From: Stigmatella aurantiaca DW4/3-1 | Lineage (GTDB): Bacteria; Myxococcota; Myxococcia; Myxococcales; Myxococcaceae | DNA length: 64,000 nucleotides | NCBI RefSeq assembly: GCF_000165485.1 | Contig: NC_014623.1 | Span: 1,445,501-1,509,500, forward strand | Reading direction: 5' to 3' | Shown: one piece after another, positions 8,533 to 17,259 of the stretch | Position numbering within the stretch: position 1 is the stretch's first letter | Layout: each line of letters begins with the position of its first letter | Made by a program: the position numbers and the translations under genes | The notes under the pieces: model-generated | What the model was told of the DNA's origin: nothing | Databases searched by the model: none | Seen by the model: the letters and a program-made list of their open reading frames with translations, nothing else

Positions 8533-10602
8533 TCAGAGTCCCCCGCGCAGCCTCAGGCCCATGCGCACCAGCAAGGGTTGGCCGATGGTGTCCACCCCCG
8601 CCCGTCCCACCAGGTACTCCCGGTCGAACAGGTTCTCCACCGCGGCGAACAGCTCCAGCCCCCGCACGAGGCGGCGGCTCACGGAGGCATCCACGACGGC
8701 ATAGCCGCCCATCTCCCGTGCGTTGAGGTCATCCTCGAACTGGGGACCGATGACGCGGAGCTGGACGGTCGCGGTGAGCAGTGACGGCTCGTCAAAGGTG
8801 ACAAGGGCCGTGCCCCGGTGCCGTGGGTCCTGCGCGAGCTGCTTGCCCACGAGCTCTTCGTTGCCGGGTGCGTCGCGGACCTCCGAGTCCACGAAGGTGT
8901 AGGCGAGCAGCACCGTCCACGCGCGGGCCAGGCGCCAGTCCGTGCTCGCCTCGAGGCCTCGGACCCGCGCCCGGCCCAGGTTCTGGCGCTGGCGCGCCGT
9001 GCCGTCGGGCAGGGGCGTGGCCAGGGTGGCATTGATGATGGGATCCTCCAGCGTGTTCCAGAAGCCGGTGACGCGGGCGGTGAGGCCTCGGGGGCCTTGC
9101 ACCTCGGCCCCGGCTTCCCCCCCCACGAGGCGCTCGGCGCGCAGGCGTTCGTTGGCGGCGGTGAGCACGGTGCCCACCTGGAAGGGCCGGTACAGCTCAT
9201 TGAGCGTGGGGGCGCGGAAGGAACGGTAGCCCGAGGCACGCAGGGTGAGCCACTCCAGGGGGCGCAGCCGCGCGCCGAGCCGGGGGCTGAGCTGGTACTC
9301 ACTCCGGTCCTCGAAGCGCACGGGGGTGACGGTGCCGCCCACCTGCTCCAGGCGGCTCTTGCCGTTTACGTTCTGCCACGCGTCCCACCGGAGCGCGGCC
9401 ATGAACTCCAGCGCCGGGGTCACGGTGTAGAGGTTCTGGAGGAAGAGTCCGCCAAAGCGTTGCTCGCCTCCGGCGTTGCGCAAGGCCGTGGAGGAGGGGG
9501 AGGGATTGGGGACGAAGAGGCGCTCGTCGGAGGTGCCCTCCACCCGCCGCACGTCCGCGCCCGCCGTCAGCACGTGGGTGCCGCCCAGCGTCCAGGAAGG
9601 GCCCGTCCACACGAGCGAGGCGCCCTGCTCGTTGGCGGGAACCTCTTGAATGGCGGAGAGCGCCTCGGTCGAGCGGTCCGCCGCCACTCGCGCCCGGCGC
9701 TGCTCGAAGCGCTGGAGGCGCCCAAAGAGCTGGAGCTCGAACTGGCCCGCCTCCTCCGTGGCGAGCTGGGCCCCGGCGCTGGCGAGGCCGGACTCCGCGC
9801 GGGCCGTGGTGTAGGTGGTGCCGCCGTTCTGGTTCTCGCGGAAGAGGCTCAGGCGCGCATTCAGCCGCAGGAAGGGGCTGGCCTCCACCTCCACCCGGCC
9901 ATTGAGGGTGGCGTGGTTGCCAGGGGTGCTCCGGTCGATCGCCCCCCGCTGGGCGGAGGCAACGACAGGATGGCCCCGGGTGGTGAGCAGGTCGGTCTCC
10001 ACGGCCGCGCCCACGGGGCCCCAGCGGTGGGCTCCGCGCGCGGAGAGCTGGCCGGTGTTCAGCAGGCCATAAGCCACGTCTCCTTCGAGGAGGGGAACCG
10101 TGATGGGACGGGAGAAGAGCTGCACCACGCCCCCCAGGGCCGCGCTCCCATAGAGGGCCGAGCCGCCACTGGGGACGACTTCGACCCGGTCCAGCCCCAG
10201 GCGGGGCAGGGAGCGCCAGTACACCCAGCCCCCAAAGGGATCATTGGCGGGCACGCCATCGACCAGCACGAGGCTGCGGGAGACGCCCGAGGGGGCCAAC
10301 CCGCGCAGGTTGAGCCCCTGGGCGGTGGGATCCGACACGAGGCTCGAGGTGCGGCGGAACGTGGCCACGGAGGGCACGGTGCGCAGCAGTCCGTCCTGGG
10401 TCAGCGAGGGACTGCGGTCGATCTCCGCGCGGGGCAGGACGATGACGGTGGCGGGCACATCCCGGACCGGTCTCGGCAAGCGGGTGGCGGTGACGACGGT
10501 GCCCTGAGGGGAGGGGGACTCCTCGGAGGAGGGGGGCGGCGGCTCGGGGACGAGGGTTTCCGGGCTGCCCATCAGAAGCAGCGCGAGGGAGAGGGGGAGC
10601 AT
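8533..10602 (-). CDS. TonB-dependent outer-membrane receptor (BtuB/FepA-like)
   Basis: 689 residues with a short signal peptide. A TonB-box-like segment (GTVVTATR) leads into a plug domain with [36 protein letters not shown] and an LNLRGL motif, all classic for BtuB-type receptors. A 22-stranded barrel of about 500 residues follows, including the conserved TLNELY stretch and a C-terminal [12 protein letters not shown]. The final strand ends in GGL rather than the usual aromatic residue. It would import a siderophore, cobalamin or other large ligand using TonB-ExbBD energy; the ligand cannot be read from sequence. The start is ambiguous between ATG 10602 and GTG 10608, and neither has a clear ribosome site. 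It is divergent from rocD across about 108 bases, in which I see no cobalamin riboswitch. Confidence 0.88.
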   Translation of the reverse strand: MLPLSLALLLMGSPETLVPEPPPPSSEESPSPQGTVVTATRLPRPVRDVPATVIVLPRAEIDRSPSLTQDGLLRTVPSVATFRRTSSLVSDPTAQGLNLRGLAPSGVSRSLVLVDGVPANDPFGGWVYWRSLPRLGLDRVEVVPSGGSALYGSAALGGVVQLFSRPITVPLLEGDVAYGLLNTGQLSARGAHRWGPVGAAVETDLLTTRGHPVVASAQRGAIDRSTPGNHATLNGRVEVEASPFLRLNARLSLFRENQNGGTTYTTARAESGLASAGAQLATEEAGQFELQLFGRLQRFEQRRARVAADRSTEALSAIQEVPANEQGASLVWTGPSWTLGGTHVLTAGADVRRVEGTSDERLFVPNPSPSSTALRNAGGEQRFGGLFLQNLYTVTPALEFMAALRWDAWQNVNGKSRLEQVGGTVTPVRFEDRSEYQLSPRLGARLRPLEWLTLRASGYRSFRAPTLNELYRPFQVGTVLTAANERLRAERLVGGEAGAEVQGPRGLTARVTGFWNTLEDPIINATLATPLPDGTARQRQNLGRARVRGLEASTDWRLARAWTVLLAYTFVDSEVRDAPGNEELVGKQLAQDPRHRGTALVTFDEPSLLTATVQLRVIGPQFEDDLNAREMGGYAVVDASVSRRLVRGLELFAAVENLFDREYLVGRAGVDTIGQPLLVRMGLRLRGGL

Positions 10603-10710
10603 CGGCACGGCCGGAGGTTCTCAGCCAGGGGGGCCGTTCACCACTGGAGAGATGAAATGTGGCAGGTGGTGGACAGGTGCCTGCCTCCTCCGCTCTTGGT
10701 ACAAAGGGCC

Positions 10711-11940
10711 ATGCCAGAGAACCTCACGCAACGGGCCATCGCCCTCGAAGAGCGATACGGAGCACACAACTACCACCCTCTGCCCGTGGTCCTGACCCGC
10801 GGCGAGGGTGTCCACGTCTGGGACGTGGAGGGCAGGCGGTACCTGGACTTCCTGGCGGCCTACTCCGCGGTCAACCAGGGCCACTGCCATCCGCGGATCA
10901 TCGCCGCGCTGACGGAGCAGGCGCGGCAGTTGACGCTCACGTCGCGGGCGTTCCACTCCGACCGGCTCGGGGAGTGTGAGAAGTACCTGGCGGAGTACTT
11001 CGGGTACGACAAGGCCTTGATGATGAACACGGGCGTGGAGGGGGGCGAGACGTCCCTGAAGCTGACCCGGAAGTGGGCGTACAAGGTCAAAGGCGTGCCC
11101 GCCAATCAGGCGAAGACGGTCTACGCGGCTGGGAACTTCTGGGGCCGCACCCTGGCGGCCATCTCCGCATCGACGGATCCCGACAGCACGAGCGACTACG
11201 GTCCCTTCCTGCCCGGGTACATCATCATCCCGTACAACGACCTGGCCGCGCTGGAGCGCACCTTCGCCGCGGATCCAACCATCGCGGGCTTCATGGTGGA
11301 GCCGATCCAGGGCGAGGCCGGCGTGGTCGTCCCGGACGCGGGCTATCTGAAGGGCGTCCGCGAGCTGTGCACGAAGTACAACGTGCTGTTCATCGCGGAT
11401 GAAGTCCAGACGGGCCTGGGCCGGACGGGGAAGCGGCTGGCCTGTGACCATGAATCCGTCCGCCCTGACATCCTGGTGTTGGGCAAGGCCCTCTCGGGCG
11501 GGACGTATCCGGTGTCCTGCGTGCTCGCCGATGATCCCATCATGCTCACCATCAAGCCGGGAGAGCACGGCAGCACGTATGGTGGTAACCCGCTGGCATG
11601 CGCGGTGACGATGGCGGCCCTGAACGTGCTGCGCGAGGAGAAGCTCGCCGAGAACGCCGAGCGAATGGGCAACGTGTTCCGCCAGCGGATGAACGCCTTG
11701 GTGCAGAAGGGCGGACTGGTGTCGCTGGTGCGAGGGAAGGGCTTGCTCAATGCCATGGTCATCAATGACACGGAGGCGAGCAGCGCGGCCTGGAAGCTCT
11801 GCTTGAAGTTGAAGGACCAGGGGTTGCTGGCCAAGCCCACGCAGGGCAACAAGATCCGCTTCGCTCCGCCGCTGGTGATCACGGAGGCCCAGATGAACGA
11901 GGCCTGCGACATCATCGAGCGGGTCATCCAGAGCGTCTGA
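10711..11940 (+). CDS. rocD: Ornithine aminotransferase
   Basis: 409 residues, the usual length for class III PLP-dependent ornithine--oxo-acid aminotransferase, which converts L-ornithine and 2-oxoglutarate to glutamate-5-semialdehyde and glutamate. Diagnostic stretches are [20 protein letters not shown] at the N-terminus, [10 protein letters not shown] (phosphate-binding region), [15 protein letters not shown] with the PLP-binding Asp, and [10 protein letters not shown] containing the Schiff-base Lys. Conservation over the full length and the E-R-Y-G-A-H-N-Y motif separate it from acetylornithine or GABA aminotransferases. The ATG at 10711 begins the conserved N-terminus, although the frame is open far upstream as a shadow of the receptor gene. 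It is monocistronic and divergent from the TonB receptor. It probably links arginine and ornithine catabolism to proline or glutamate. Confidence 0.93.
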   Translation: MPENLTQRAIALEERYGAHNYHPLPVVLTRGEGVHVWDVEGRRYLDFLAAYSAVNQGHCHPRIIAALTEQARQLTLTSRAFHSDRLGECEKYLAEYFGYDKALMMNTGVEGGETSLKLTRKWAYKVKGVPANQAKTVYAAGNFWGRTLAAISASTDPDSTSDYGPFLPGYIIIPYNDLAALERTFAADPTIAGFMVEPIQGEAGVVVPDAGYLKGVRELCTKYNVLFIADEVQTGLGRTGKRLACDHESVRPDILVLGKALSGGTYPVSCVLADDPIMLTIKPGEHGSTYGGNPLACAVTMAALNVLREEKLAENAERMGNVFRQRMNALVQKGGLVSLVRGKGLLNAMVINDTEASSAAWKLCLKLKDQGLLAKPTQGNKIRFAPPLVITEAQMNEACDIIERVIQSV

Positions 11941-12094
11941 AGATTGGGGCGTGTCCGCAAATGAGAGCCAGAGCCGGATGGAGGCGATAGGCACCATCGT
12001 CCAAGCGCTCGGCCATCGAGAATGAACCCCCTCCCCACCCTGTCAGCCCCAGGTGGTGTGATGGCCCTGCCTGAAAGTAAGGAGGGTGGCGGAC

Positions 12095-13198
12095 ATGGAA
12101 CGGTTGGGGCTCGTCGGACGAGTGGAGCAGGACCTGGAGCGGGTGATTTCGCAAGGCCTGCTGCCCCAGGACGGCTTTCTTCCCTCGGAAAACTCGCTGG
12201 CCAAGCACTACGGCCTTTCACGCAGCACCGTCCGTGAAGCACTGAAGGGCCTGGCCGCCAGAGCGTTGATTGAGCAGCACCCGGGCCGTCGCAGTCGAGC
12301 CCTCCCCTTGGAGGGGGCGGTGACCCTGGAGAACCTGGGAGTGGTGCTGGAGGGCCCGGGCGCCGCTCAACCGGAGAGGCGGAGGCTGCTGGAAGGTTTT
12401 CTGGCCCTCAAGCGAGAGACGGCAGTGGAACTGCTGGCGGCGTGTTGCCAGCAGGCCTCTGCCAGGGACTTGGACACGCTAGGAGGCCTGTGCTTCGAGT
12501 TGGCGGAGGAGGCCCGCTGGGGCGACAACCCCGGCAGGTGGGCGGAGTTGGAGTTTGCGTTGCTGAGACAGGCGGCCCGCGCGGTGGAGCGTCCCGGACA
12601 GGCGCTGCTGCTGCAGTCGCTGGAGCGCTCGTACCGAGGAATGGCCCGGCGGCTGGTGCCGCACCTGAATGCGCAGGCTACTCGGCAGTGGGCGCTCTGT
12701 GCGCTGCACGCCCTGGCAGGCAAGGACGCGCAGCCCCTGCGCCAGGAATTGCCCGCCTTGCTCCAAGCCAGCGATGGGCACCTGCTCGCAGGCCTCCCAC
12801 CCCTGCAGGAGCCAAGGGGGTCGTCAGTGCCTCCACTCTGCGCAGACACCGCCCCCTCTCACCCCACCCCGGAGCATGGGGAGGCCACGGAGAGGGTGTC
12901 GGAGGCGAATGGTCCCATCCTGTCTGCTTGCCCTACAGGTTTGAGCCAACGGCCGCCCACGGGCGGCTCTCCACCCGAGGCTCCCTCCTTTGACTCACGC
13001 CCCCCTCTGGGAGACGGGGCTCTCGGCACGGATGTGCCTCAGGACCAGGAAGCGTCGCGAAGGGTCCCGCCTGGCCTCCAGGAGCGGCCGTCCCAGGCTT
13101 CGGTTGGCGCTGGCACTGGGGTGGAGCACCCGGGCAGAGAAGGCGGACACCTCCTCCTGTCACCAGAAGGTGCTCAACATCCATGTCCGGGAGCTTAG
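12095..13198 (+). CDS. GntR-family transcriptional regulator (FadR-like)
   Basis: 367 residues. Residues 5-70 are a GntR winged helix (FLPSENSLAKHYGLSRSTVREAL, then a wing with the HPGRRS segment). Residues of about 90-225 form an alpha-helical FadR/FCD-like effector domain. The last 140 residues are low-complexity and Pro/Gly/Ser-rich, with no domain; their end overlaps the glutathione S-transferase relic on the other strand. That suggests the original C-terminus was replaced by read-through into unrelated DNA. GGAGG at 12081 sits 9 bases before ATG 12095, which fixes the start; a GTG at 12086 is too close to it. No effector gene is adjacent, so the regulon is unknown. The gene marks the left edge of a gene-poor, decayed accessory stretch. 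Confidence 0.75.
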   Translation: MERLGLVGRVEQDLERVISQGLLPQDGFLPSENSLAKHYGLSRSTVREALKGLAARALIEQHPGRRSRALPLEGAVTLENLGVVLEGPGAAQPERRRLLEGFLALKRETAVELLAACCQQASARDLDTLGGLCFELAEEARWGDNPGRWAELEFALLRQAARAVERPGQALLLQSLERSYRGMARRLVPHLNAQATRQWALCALHALAGKDAQPLRQELPALLQASDGHLLAGLPPLQEPRGSSVPPLCADTAPSHPTPEHGEATERVSEANGPILSACPTGLSQRPPTGGSPPEAPSFDSRPPLGDGALGTDVPQDQEASRRVPPGLQERPSQASVGAGTGVEHPGREGGHLLLSPEGAQHPCPGA

Positions 13199-13225
13199 CG
13201 CACCCGGCTCACCGCGCGGCAATCG

Positions 13226-13549
13226 GGTGTTGAGCGCGGCGAAGCACCAGCGCGTCACCTGGGCGCGGCCCTGGAGATCCGCGGGTATCAATCTGCCCAT
13301 CTTCTCCGCCAGGTACAGCAGGAGCGCGCCCGTCTCGGTGAGTACGAAGCCGTCGTCCTCGAGCACCGGCACCTGAGAGAAGGGGTTCAGCCGCCGGTAC
13401 TCCTCGCTCCTAAGTTCCCCCGCGGGATGAGCCGGGCCGTGCACCCGGTAGGGCGCGCCTGGCTCTTCGAGCATCCACAGGGCGCGCAAATCGCGCGTGA
13501 GACCCACTACCTTCGAGTTGACGCGGCCGAAGCCTTAGAGCGTGAGCAC
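13226..13549 (-). pseudogene. Glutathione S-transferase relic (N-terminal domain only)
   Basis: A GTG at 13549 begins a typical GST N-terminus, but codon 5 is TAA (13537-13535), where the family has Tyr (the expected sequence is L-T-L-Y-G). After this stop the frame continues cleanly through the thioredoxin-like domain: RALWMLEEPGAPYRV, LNPFSQVPVLEDDG and LTETGALLLYLAEKMG, the last being the glutathione-binding E-T/S segment. Similarity stops after FAALNT at about 13226, so the helical C-terminal domain is gone. The gene is therefore broken twice, by a point nonsense mutation and by a deletion or replacement. It cannot make a functional transferase. A shorter GTG start at 13507 exists but would also give a truncated domain. 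Confidence 0.72.
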
Positions 13550-13581
13550 TCCAGCATTGTTGATGTCGTGCCCGCCCGCTG

Positions 13582-13644
13582 TCGAGGAGTTTGGCTGCTT
13601 ACCGCAAGCGCTGCCGTGTCGAGTGCCGCTTCAACCGACTGATT
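13582..13644 (+). mobile_element. Transposase C-terminal remnant (IS5/IS4-like)
   Basis: A short frame reads SLAAYRKRCRVECRFNRL. It fits the Y-x2-R-x3-E part of the YREK signature of DDE transposases of the IS4/IS5 families (Tyr codon at 13600, Glu at 13621). The reading frame is closed just upstream and runs into unrelated sequence just downstream. Only about 20 codons survive, and no terminal inverted repeats were found. It lies exactly between the GST relic and the DUF4279-like relic, so a past insertion and deletion event is a reasonable inference. The identification rests on one motif. Confidence 0.4.
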
Positions 13645-13838
13645 CCTGAAGCGCGGGTTCGAGCCGTTCCGCGGCGTGAAGGGTCTGCGCAAGCACCTCC
13701 TCGAAGTTCTCGCCTTCGGCCAGTGAAACGTTGAACCCGGAGGTGTCACTCGTTCGCTGGGCGGTCTCCCGGCCCTCTTTTCAAGAAGCTGTCCACATTG
13801 AACTGAGGCGCGCTCGTGCGGAGGGTGGCCCAGCTCAT
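13631..13838 (-). pseudogene. Frameshifted DUF4279-like gene
   Basis: An ATG at 13838 starts a coding-like frame (MSWATLRTSAPQFNVDSFLK). Within about 25 codons a second frame takes over and reads DTSGFNVSLAEGENFEEVL, then AQTLHAAERLEP, to a TGA at 13631. The two parts together resemble the short DUF4279 family: a beta strand start, a Gly-containing core, and an acidic helix near the end. One frame change, probably with some loss, lies between about 13745 and 13790. Codon choice in both halves is GC-rich and coding-like. The assignment to DUF4279 comes from general pattern and is not secure. Confidence 0.4.
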
Positions 13839-14014
13839 GACCGGCACCCTTTGCGTGACACGATGATTTCAGCTCGGTGCATCGCTTCTCCTTCCTGAAG
13901 GGGGTCAGGTATGTCGTCTTCCTGGCCTCCTGTCATTGGGAATGGAAGATGCCTACGCAGTGGGTAGGATGCGCTCAAGCAGAGCGGGTTGCTCTCCGGA
14001 CACCGAGGGATGCG

Positions 14015-15418
14015 ATGACGGACGTACAGGGCCTCGACACTCTGGGGGTGGGCAGCCAGGTGGGTCCCTGGCGCTTGGAGCGGCTTGCCGGACGTGGAAG
14101 CTTCGGGCTGGTGTTCCAGGCTCGCCGCGACGGACAGCCTCAGTCCGAGCCCGTGGCCTTGAAGGTCGCCCTCGCGCCCGACGACGCGCGCTATGCTCGA
14201 GAGGTGGAACTGCTCTCGCGCCTTCGTCATCCGGCTGTGCCCGCCTTGGTGGACCGAGGGCAGTGGCACCCCCAGGGAGGACCCCTGTATCCCTTTCTGG
14301 TCATGCAGTGGGTGGAGGGACTGAGGCTGTACGACTGGGCCCGGGTGTATGACCCTACCTCCCGGCAGTTGTTGAAGGTGTTGGCTCAGGTCGCACGGGC
14401 ACTGGAGGTATTGGAGGCGGTCGGTGGGGTTCACCGGGATGTCAAAGGCGACAATATCTTGGTGGGGAGTGATGGCCGGGCGAGCCTGATGGATTTCGGG
14501 TCGGGGACTTGGATGGGGGCTCCCTTGTTGACCCAAGGCATGCCGCCCAGCACGGCCGAATACCAGGCGCCCGAGGCCATCCGGTTCTCCTGGTACCTTC
14601 GTTGGGAGCGCCACACGCATTACGAGGCGCGGGCTTCGGATGACATCTACGCGCTGGGAGTGACGGCGTACCGGGTGGTGACCGGGAGGTATCCCCCTCC
14701 TGGAACGGATCCGATGGGTCGGCATCAGGGACAACAGGTGCCCATGCCGAAGCGCTCACCGGTGAGGTCGCTGAATGCCTGTGTGGCCCCAGAACTGGAG
14801 ACGCTCATTGAGCGGATGCTGTCGCCGGTGGCCGAGGCGAGGCCCCGGGCTCGGGAAGTGGCGGAGGCGGCGGAGGCAGCCGTCGAACATGCGGGGTCCG
14901 AAGCGGATGTCCCGATGCTCGCAGGCAGTCGCCTCGTGGCGAAGGCGGACACGGGACAAGCCCCTTTGCGGTTCACCGCGCCCCGGGTGCTGGAGTGGTT
15001 GGCTGCTGCCTCTGTGAGCGCGCTCATGATTCTGGGGACGTGGTGGGTCATGCACGAGCAGCGATTTGAGGCTGCTCCGCTGGAGATGGAAGAAGAATGG
15101 AGAGAGGAGGGATTGCAGGGGGTACGAACCACGGGTCTGGCGGATGCGGGGCTGAGCGAATGGACAAGCTTGGAGGGACAACCTGTCTCATCCAACCGTA
15201 TCGGGCTCGATATGCCCCGTAAACCCTTTCAGGGGCAGCTTCGGCCAAATGGAAGCAATCGATGCCCCCGTCAGACGCAAATAGCCATCAATGGTGGATG
15301 TTGGGTTGCTTTGCGCGATGCCCATCCCCCCTGTGGAGGGGAAGGTTATGAGTGGAAGGGAGGCTGCTATTATCCCGCGTATGACATGCCACGGCAGCCC
15401 ACTTCCGAGCCGCCATAG
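14015..15418 (+). CDS. Membrane-anchored Hanks-type Ser/Thr protein kinase
   Basis: 467 residues. The kinase domain covers about 18-300, with glycine loop GRGSFG (26-31), catalytic Lys50 in VALK, HRDVKGDN with catalytic Asp142, and DFG at 160-162. All the residues needed for activity are present. A single transmembrane helix (about 330-350) puts the C-terminal 110 residues outside the cytoplasm. That tail holds six Cys in CP, GGCW, PPCGGE and GGCYYP contexts, a tail also seen in other myxobacterial kinases and probably disulphide-stabilised. The ATG at 14015 has GAGGGA just upstream; the frame is open from 13877 but that extension has no kinase sequence. The gene stands alone between decayed genes and the DUSAM cassette. 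Its ligand and targets are unknown. Confidence 0.85.
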   Translation: MTDVQGLDTLGVGSQVGPWRLERLAGRGSFGLVFQARRDGQPQSEPVALKVALAPDDARYAREVELLSRLRHPAVPALVDRGQWHPQGGPLYPFLVMQWVEGLRLYDWARVYDPTSRQLLKVLAQVARALEVLEAVGGVHRDVKGDNILVGSDGRASLMDFGSGTWMGAPLLTQGMPPSTAEYQAPEAIRFSWYLRWERHTHYEARASDDIYALGVTAYRVVTGRYPPPGTDPMGRHQGQQVPMPKRSPVRSLNACVAPELETLIERMLSPVAEARPRAREVAEAAEAAVEHAGSEADVPMLAGSRLVAKADTGQAPLRFTAPRVLEWLAAASVSALMILGTWWVMHEQRFEAAPLEMEEEWREEGLQGVRTTGLADAGLSEWTSLEGQPVSSNRIGLDMPRKPFQGQLRPNGSNRCPRQTQIAINGGCWVALRDAHPPCGGEGYEWKGGCYYPAYDMPRQPTSEPP

Positions 15419-15437
15419 CCCGTCCGTCTCCAAGTGT

Positions 15438-15465
15438 AGCTCACTGCTCGGAGGGCTGTTTCACC
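15438..15465. repeat. Imperfect direct repeat, left copy
   Basis: 28 bases starting AGCTCAC, matching 17262-17289 at 24 of 28 positions. It spans the last codons of the minus-strand DUF3969-like gene. The two copies are about 1.8 kb apart and bracket the DUF3969-like, lipoprotein and DUSAM genes. Confidence 0.6.
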
Positions 15466-15845
15466 TCGGGCGTCTTTACCAACCACTTGTCGCCAGACAT
15501 TTCGCCTGGAGCCAAGTCCGCAAGTACCTTCAAAAGCTTACTCTCGATCTCGGCAATCGAATCGGCCAGTTTATCAGGCACAAGGCCGGCCACATCTTCA
15601 AGTTCACTGGCCAAGTGAATCGCGTGGCGGAGTTCAGCATGCGCCTCAAGTTTCTCAATGCGCGCCAGCAGGGCCGGACCAAAGAGCCGTTGACACGCAT
15701 ACGCTGAGGTAACCGTGCCCGTCGCCAATGCGCGACACATGCCCAGCGCAGCAATGGAAACCAGGCGCTGCACGTCCACAGTTCCTTCTGCTCGAAGCCA
15801 TAGTTCCTCCTGCGGAGTCATGCGAATTGGCTGGGAGTCATTCAT
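15441..15845 (-). CDS. Small helical protein, DUF3969-like
   Basis: 134 residues, mostly alpha-helical, with no signal peptide or membrane segment. The segment LVSIAALGMCRALATGTV, followed by ACQRLFGPALLARIEKL, resembles the DUF3969 family (early LxxLGM helix, then a LF-P motif). I hold that call with limited confidence. GGAGGAG lies 6 bases before ATG 15845, a strong ribosome site. Members of small families like this often sit beside polymorphic toxins as immunity proteins, but nothing in the sequence proves it. Its 3' end carries one arm of a direct repeat that recurs at the 3' end of the RND pump gene, suggesting it arrived as part of a cassette. Confidence 0.6.
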   Translation of the reverse strand: MNDSQPIRMTPQEELWLRAEGTVDVQRLVSIAALGMCRALATGTVTSAYACQRLFGPALLARIEKLEAHAELRHAIHLASELEDVAGLVPDKLADSIAEIESKLLKVLADLAPGEMSGDKWLVKTPEVKQPSEQ

Positions 15846-15957
15846 TGAGTGCTCCTCCCATGCTTCATCTTAAAGGTGAAGGATCACGATTAACCGAGCA
15901 AGTTTAGAGGCAGGTGCACAACCTCGGGAGCCGTCGGCGACCGGCTTCGGCTGTTCT

Positions 15958-16447
15958 ATGACGTCGTTCATGAAATCAGCGAGCCGCGCCCTTGTTCTCT
16001 GGTTGCCGGTCATCCTCACGGGCCTGATGGTGGGGGGGCTGCTCCACGGGGGCTCACTCCGCCGCGAGCCGTCCGCGCGAGCCAAGCGCCCCGGCCGCCT
16101 CGAGCGATCAGATCTACATGGCGCAGGCTGCTGGAAGCTGCTGGAGCACCGTGAGCTGCTGTGTCCAGAACCATCCTCTCACCCCCGTTGAGAGCTGCGG
16201 CGCTGATCCCTTGGAAGCGGCGCGGATCCTCGAAACCCTGGGACAACTTGAAGCCGCCCAGCACGTCATGGAAGCAACAGAACGGAAGGAGCCACCTTGG
16301 AAGAAGGAGTGCCGTCGGTTCTATCACAGGTGCATCAATGAAGGCTGGGTCGGAACATGGAACTGCGTTGACTGCCTCCGGTACTGTGAAGGTCAGCAGG
16401 GGAACTGGCCTGATGACCGGTGTTTCAAGGCCAAAGAGTCGAGGTAG
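15958..16447 (+). CDS. Small Cys-rich lipoprotein with an apparent frameshift in a G7 tract
   Basis: Read directly, the frame from ATG 15958 (or ATG 15970) gives a signal-peptide core (ALVLWLPVILTGLMVGG) and then shifts to nonsense. A second frame, open from ATG 16118 to 16447, encodes 109 residues. If one G is removed from the run of seven at 16032-16038 the two join, and the junction reads LMVGGCSTGAHSA, a lipobox with the acylated Cys. The joined product has about 158 residues. The mature part contains SCWSTVSCC, ESCGADPLEAARILETL and WNCVDCLRYCEGQ, that is, many Cys plus a helical stretch. The gene is either disrupted, phase-variable or mis-sequenced here. It lies 6 bases upstream of the DUSAM gene. 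An annotation based on ORFs alone would show only 16118-16447. Confidence 0.65.
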
Positions 16448-16453
16448 GTCACC

Positions 16454-17242
16454 ATGACCACTGAAATCGATTGGGGACCCATTCGAGCCCTGGGACAGCG
16501 CGTAATCGAGCGCGGTGAACCGCTCGAGCTCACGGACGAGGTGCGCGCTCTCTTGCAACGTTCCGCAGAAGAGGTAGCGCTCGCTCCAGAGGACGCGCAG
16601 AACGCTCTACGCAGTATTCCCACGGCCACCACGCTGCTGGGGGAGATCAGACGCCGCATCCGTGAGGGCTCAGCCCAGCTCGGCGCGGCCACACTCCGGG
16701 CTTATGACCTTCGGGATGATGGGGATCTGGACAGCGCGTGCAGGCAGATGGAAGAAGTGCTCGCTGTTGAGGTCGTACCGCTGTACCGGGAGCACGCCGA
16801 AGCCATGCTCCGCGAGATGACCCAGCTCAAATCGGTTGCCTCGAGCGGCCAAGTCGATCCGAAGCTCTCTGACCGGGCTCAGGCCCCGATCCTTCTGCAT
16901 CGAGTTCAGCAAGGACACCCATTGGAACTCAACGAGGGGATGCGCGCCTTCCTGCGAAGGTCCGCCTCTGACGCGGGCATGAGCGAGGCTGAGACGGAAG
17001 AGGCTCTCGCAATCCCTGAGCGTGCAGGGACTCTCTTGGGGCAGATCATGCAGCGCCTCCGTGATGCCTCAGACCGGCTTGAGAGCGCCATGTATCGGAT
17101 GACGGAACTCCAGGACGCAGGGGATGTCGAAGGGGCACGGCAGCAGATCCGCGACTGGCTGGCCGTGGAGGTTGTCCCGAGGTTTCGCCGTGCCGCCGAG
17201 GAGCAGCTCACGTACCTGGATTCGCTCCCCCCTGCGCCGTAG
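16454..17242 (+). CDS. Double DUSAM-domain protein
   Basis: 262 residues built of two homologous halves, about 3-125 and 135-260. Paired stretches include PLELTDEVRALLQRSA with PLELNEGMRAFLRRSA, TLLGEIRRRIREGS with TLLGQIMQRLRDAS, and LAVEVVPLYREHAE with LAVEVVPRFRRAAE. This is the DUSAM domain, a family of unknown function found as single or tandem copies in myxobacteria. There is no signal peptide, so the protein is cytoplasmic and very likely all-helical. The start at 16454 follows the lipoprotein stop by 6 bases, so the two form one unit. A lipoprotein next to a soluble partner is the layout of SitA/SitI toxin-immunity pairs exchanged between myxobacteria; applying it here is inference. 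Confidence 0.8.
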   Translation: MTTEIDWGPIRALGQRVIERGEPLELTDEVRALLQRSAEEVALAPEDAQNALRSIPTATTLLGEIRRRIREGSAQLGAATLRAYDLRDDGDLDSACRQMEEVLAVEVVPLYREHAEAMLREMTQLKSVASSGQVDPKLSDRAQAPILLHRVQQGHPLELNEGMRAFLRRSASDAGMSEAETEEALAIPERAGTLLGQIMQRLRDASDRLESAMYRMTELQDAGDVEGARQQIRDWLAVEVVPRFRRAAEEQLTYLDSLPPAP

Positions 17243-17259
17243 CCCTTTGGGTTCAAGAT

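Noticed and set aside
8818-10710. Long open frame on the plus strand upstream of rocD
   Set aside because: It is the antisense of the TonB-dependent receptor; rocD starts at 10711.
10603-10710. Possible cobalamin riboswitch before the TonB-dependent receptor
   Set aside because: The gap is only about 108 bases and no riboswitch core motif was seen.
12990-13376. 128-codon plus-strand frame ending near the GST relic
   Set aside because: Compositionally odd, overlaps both the GntR tail and the GST relic, and has no recognisable domain.
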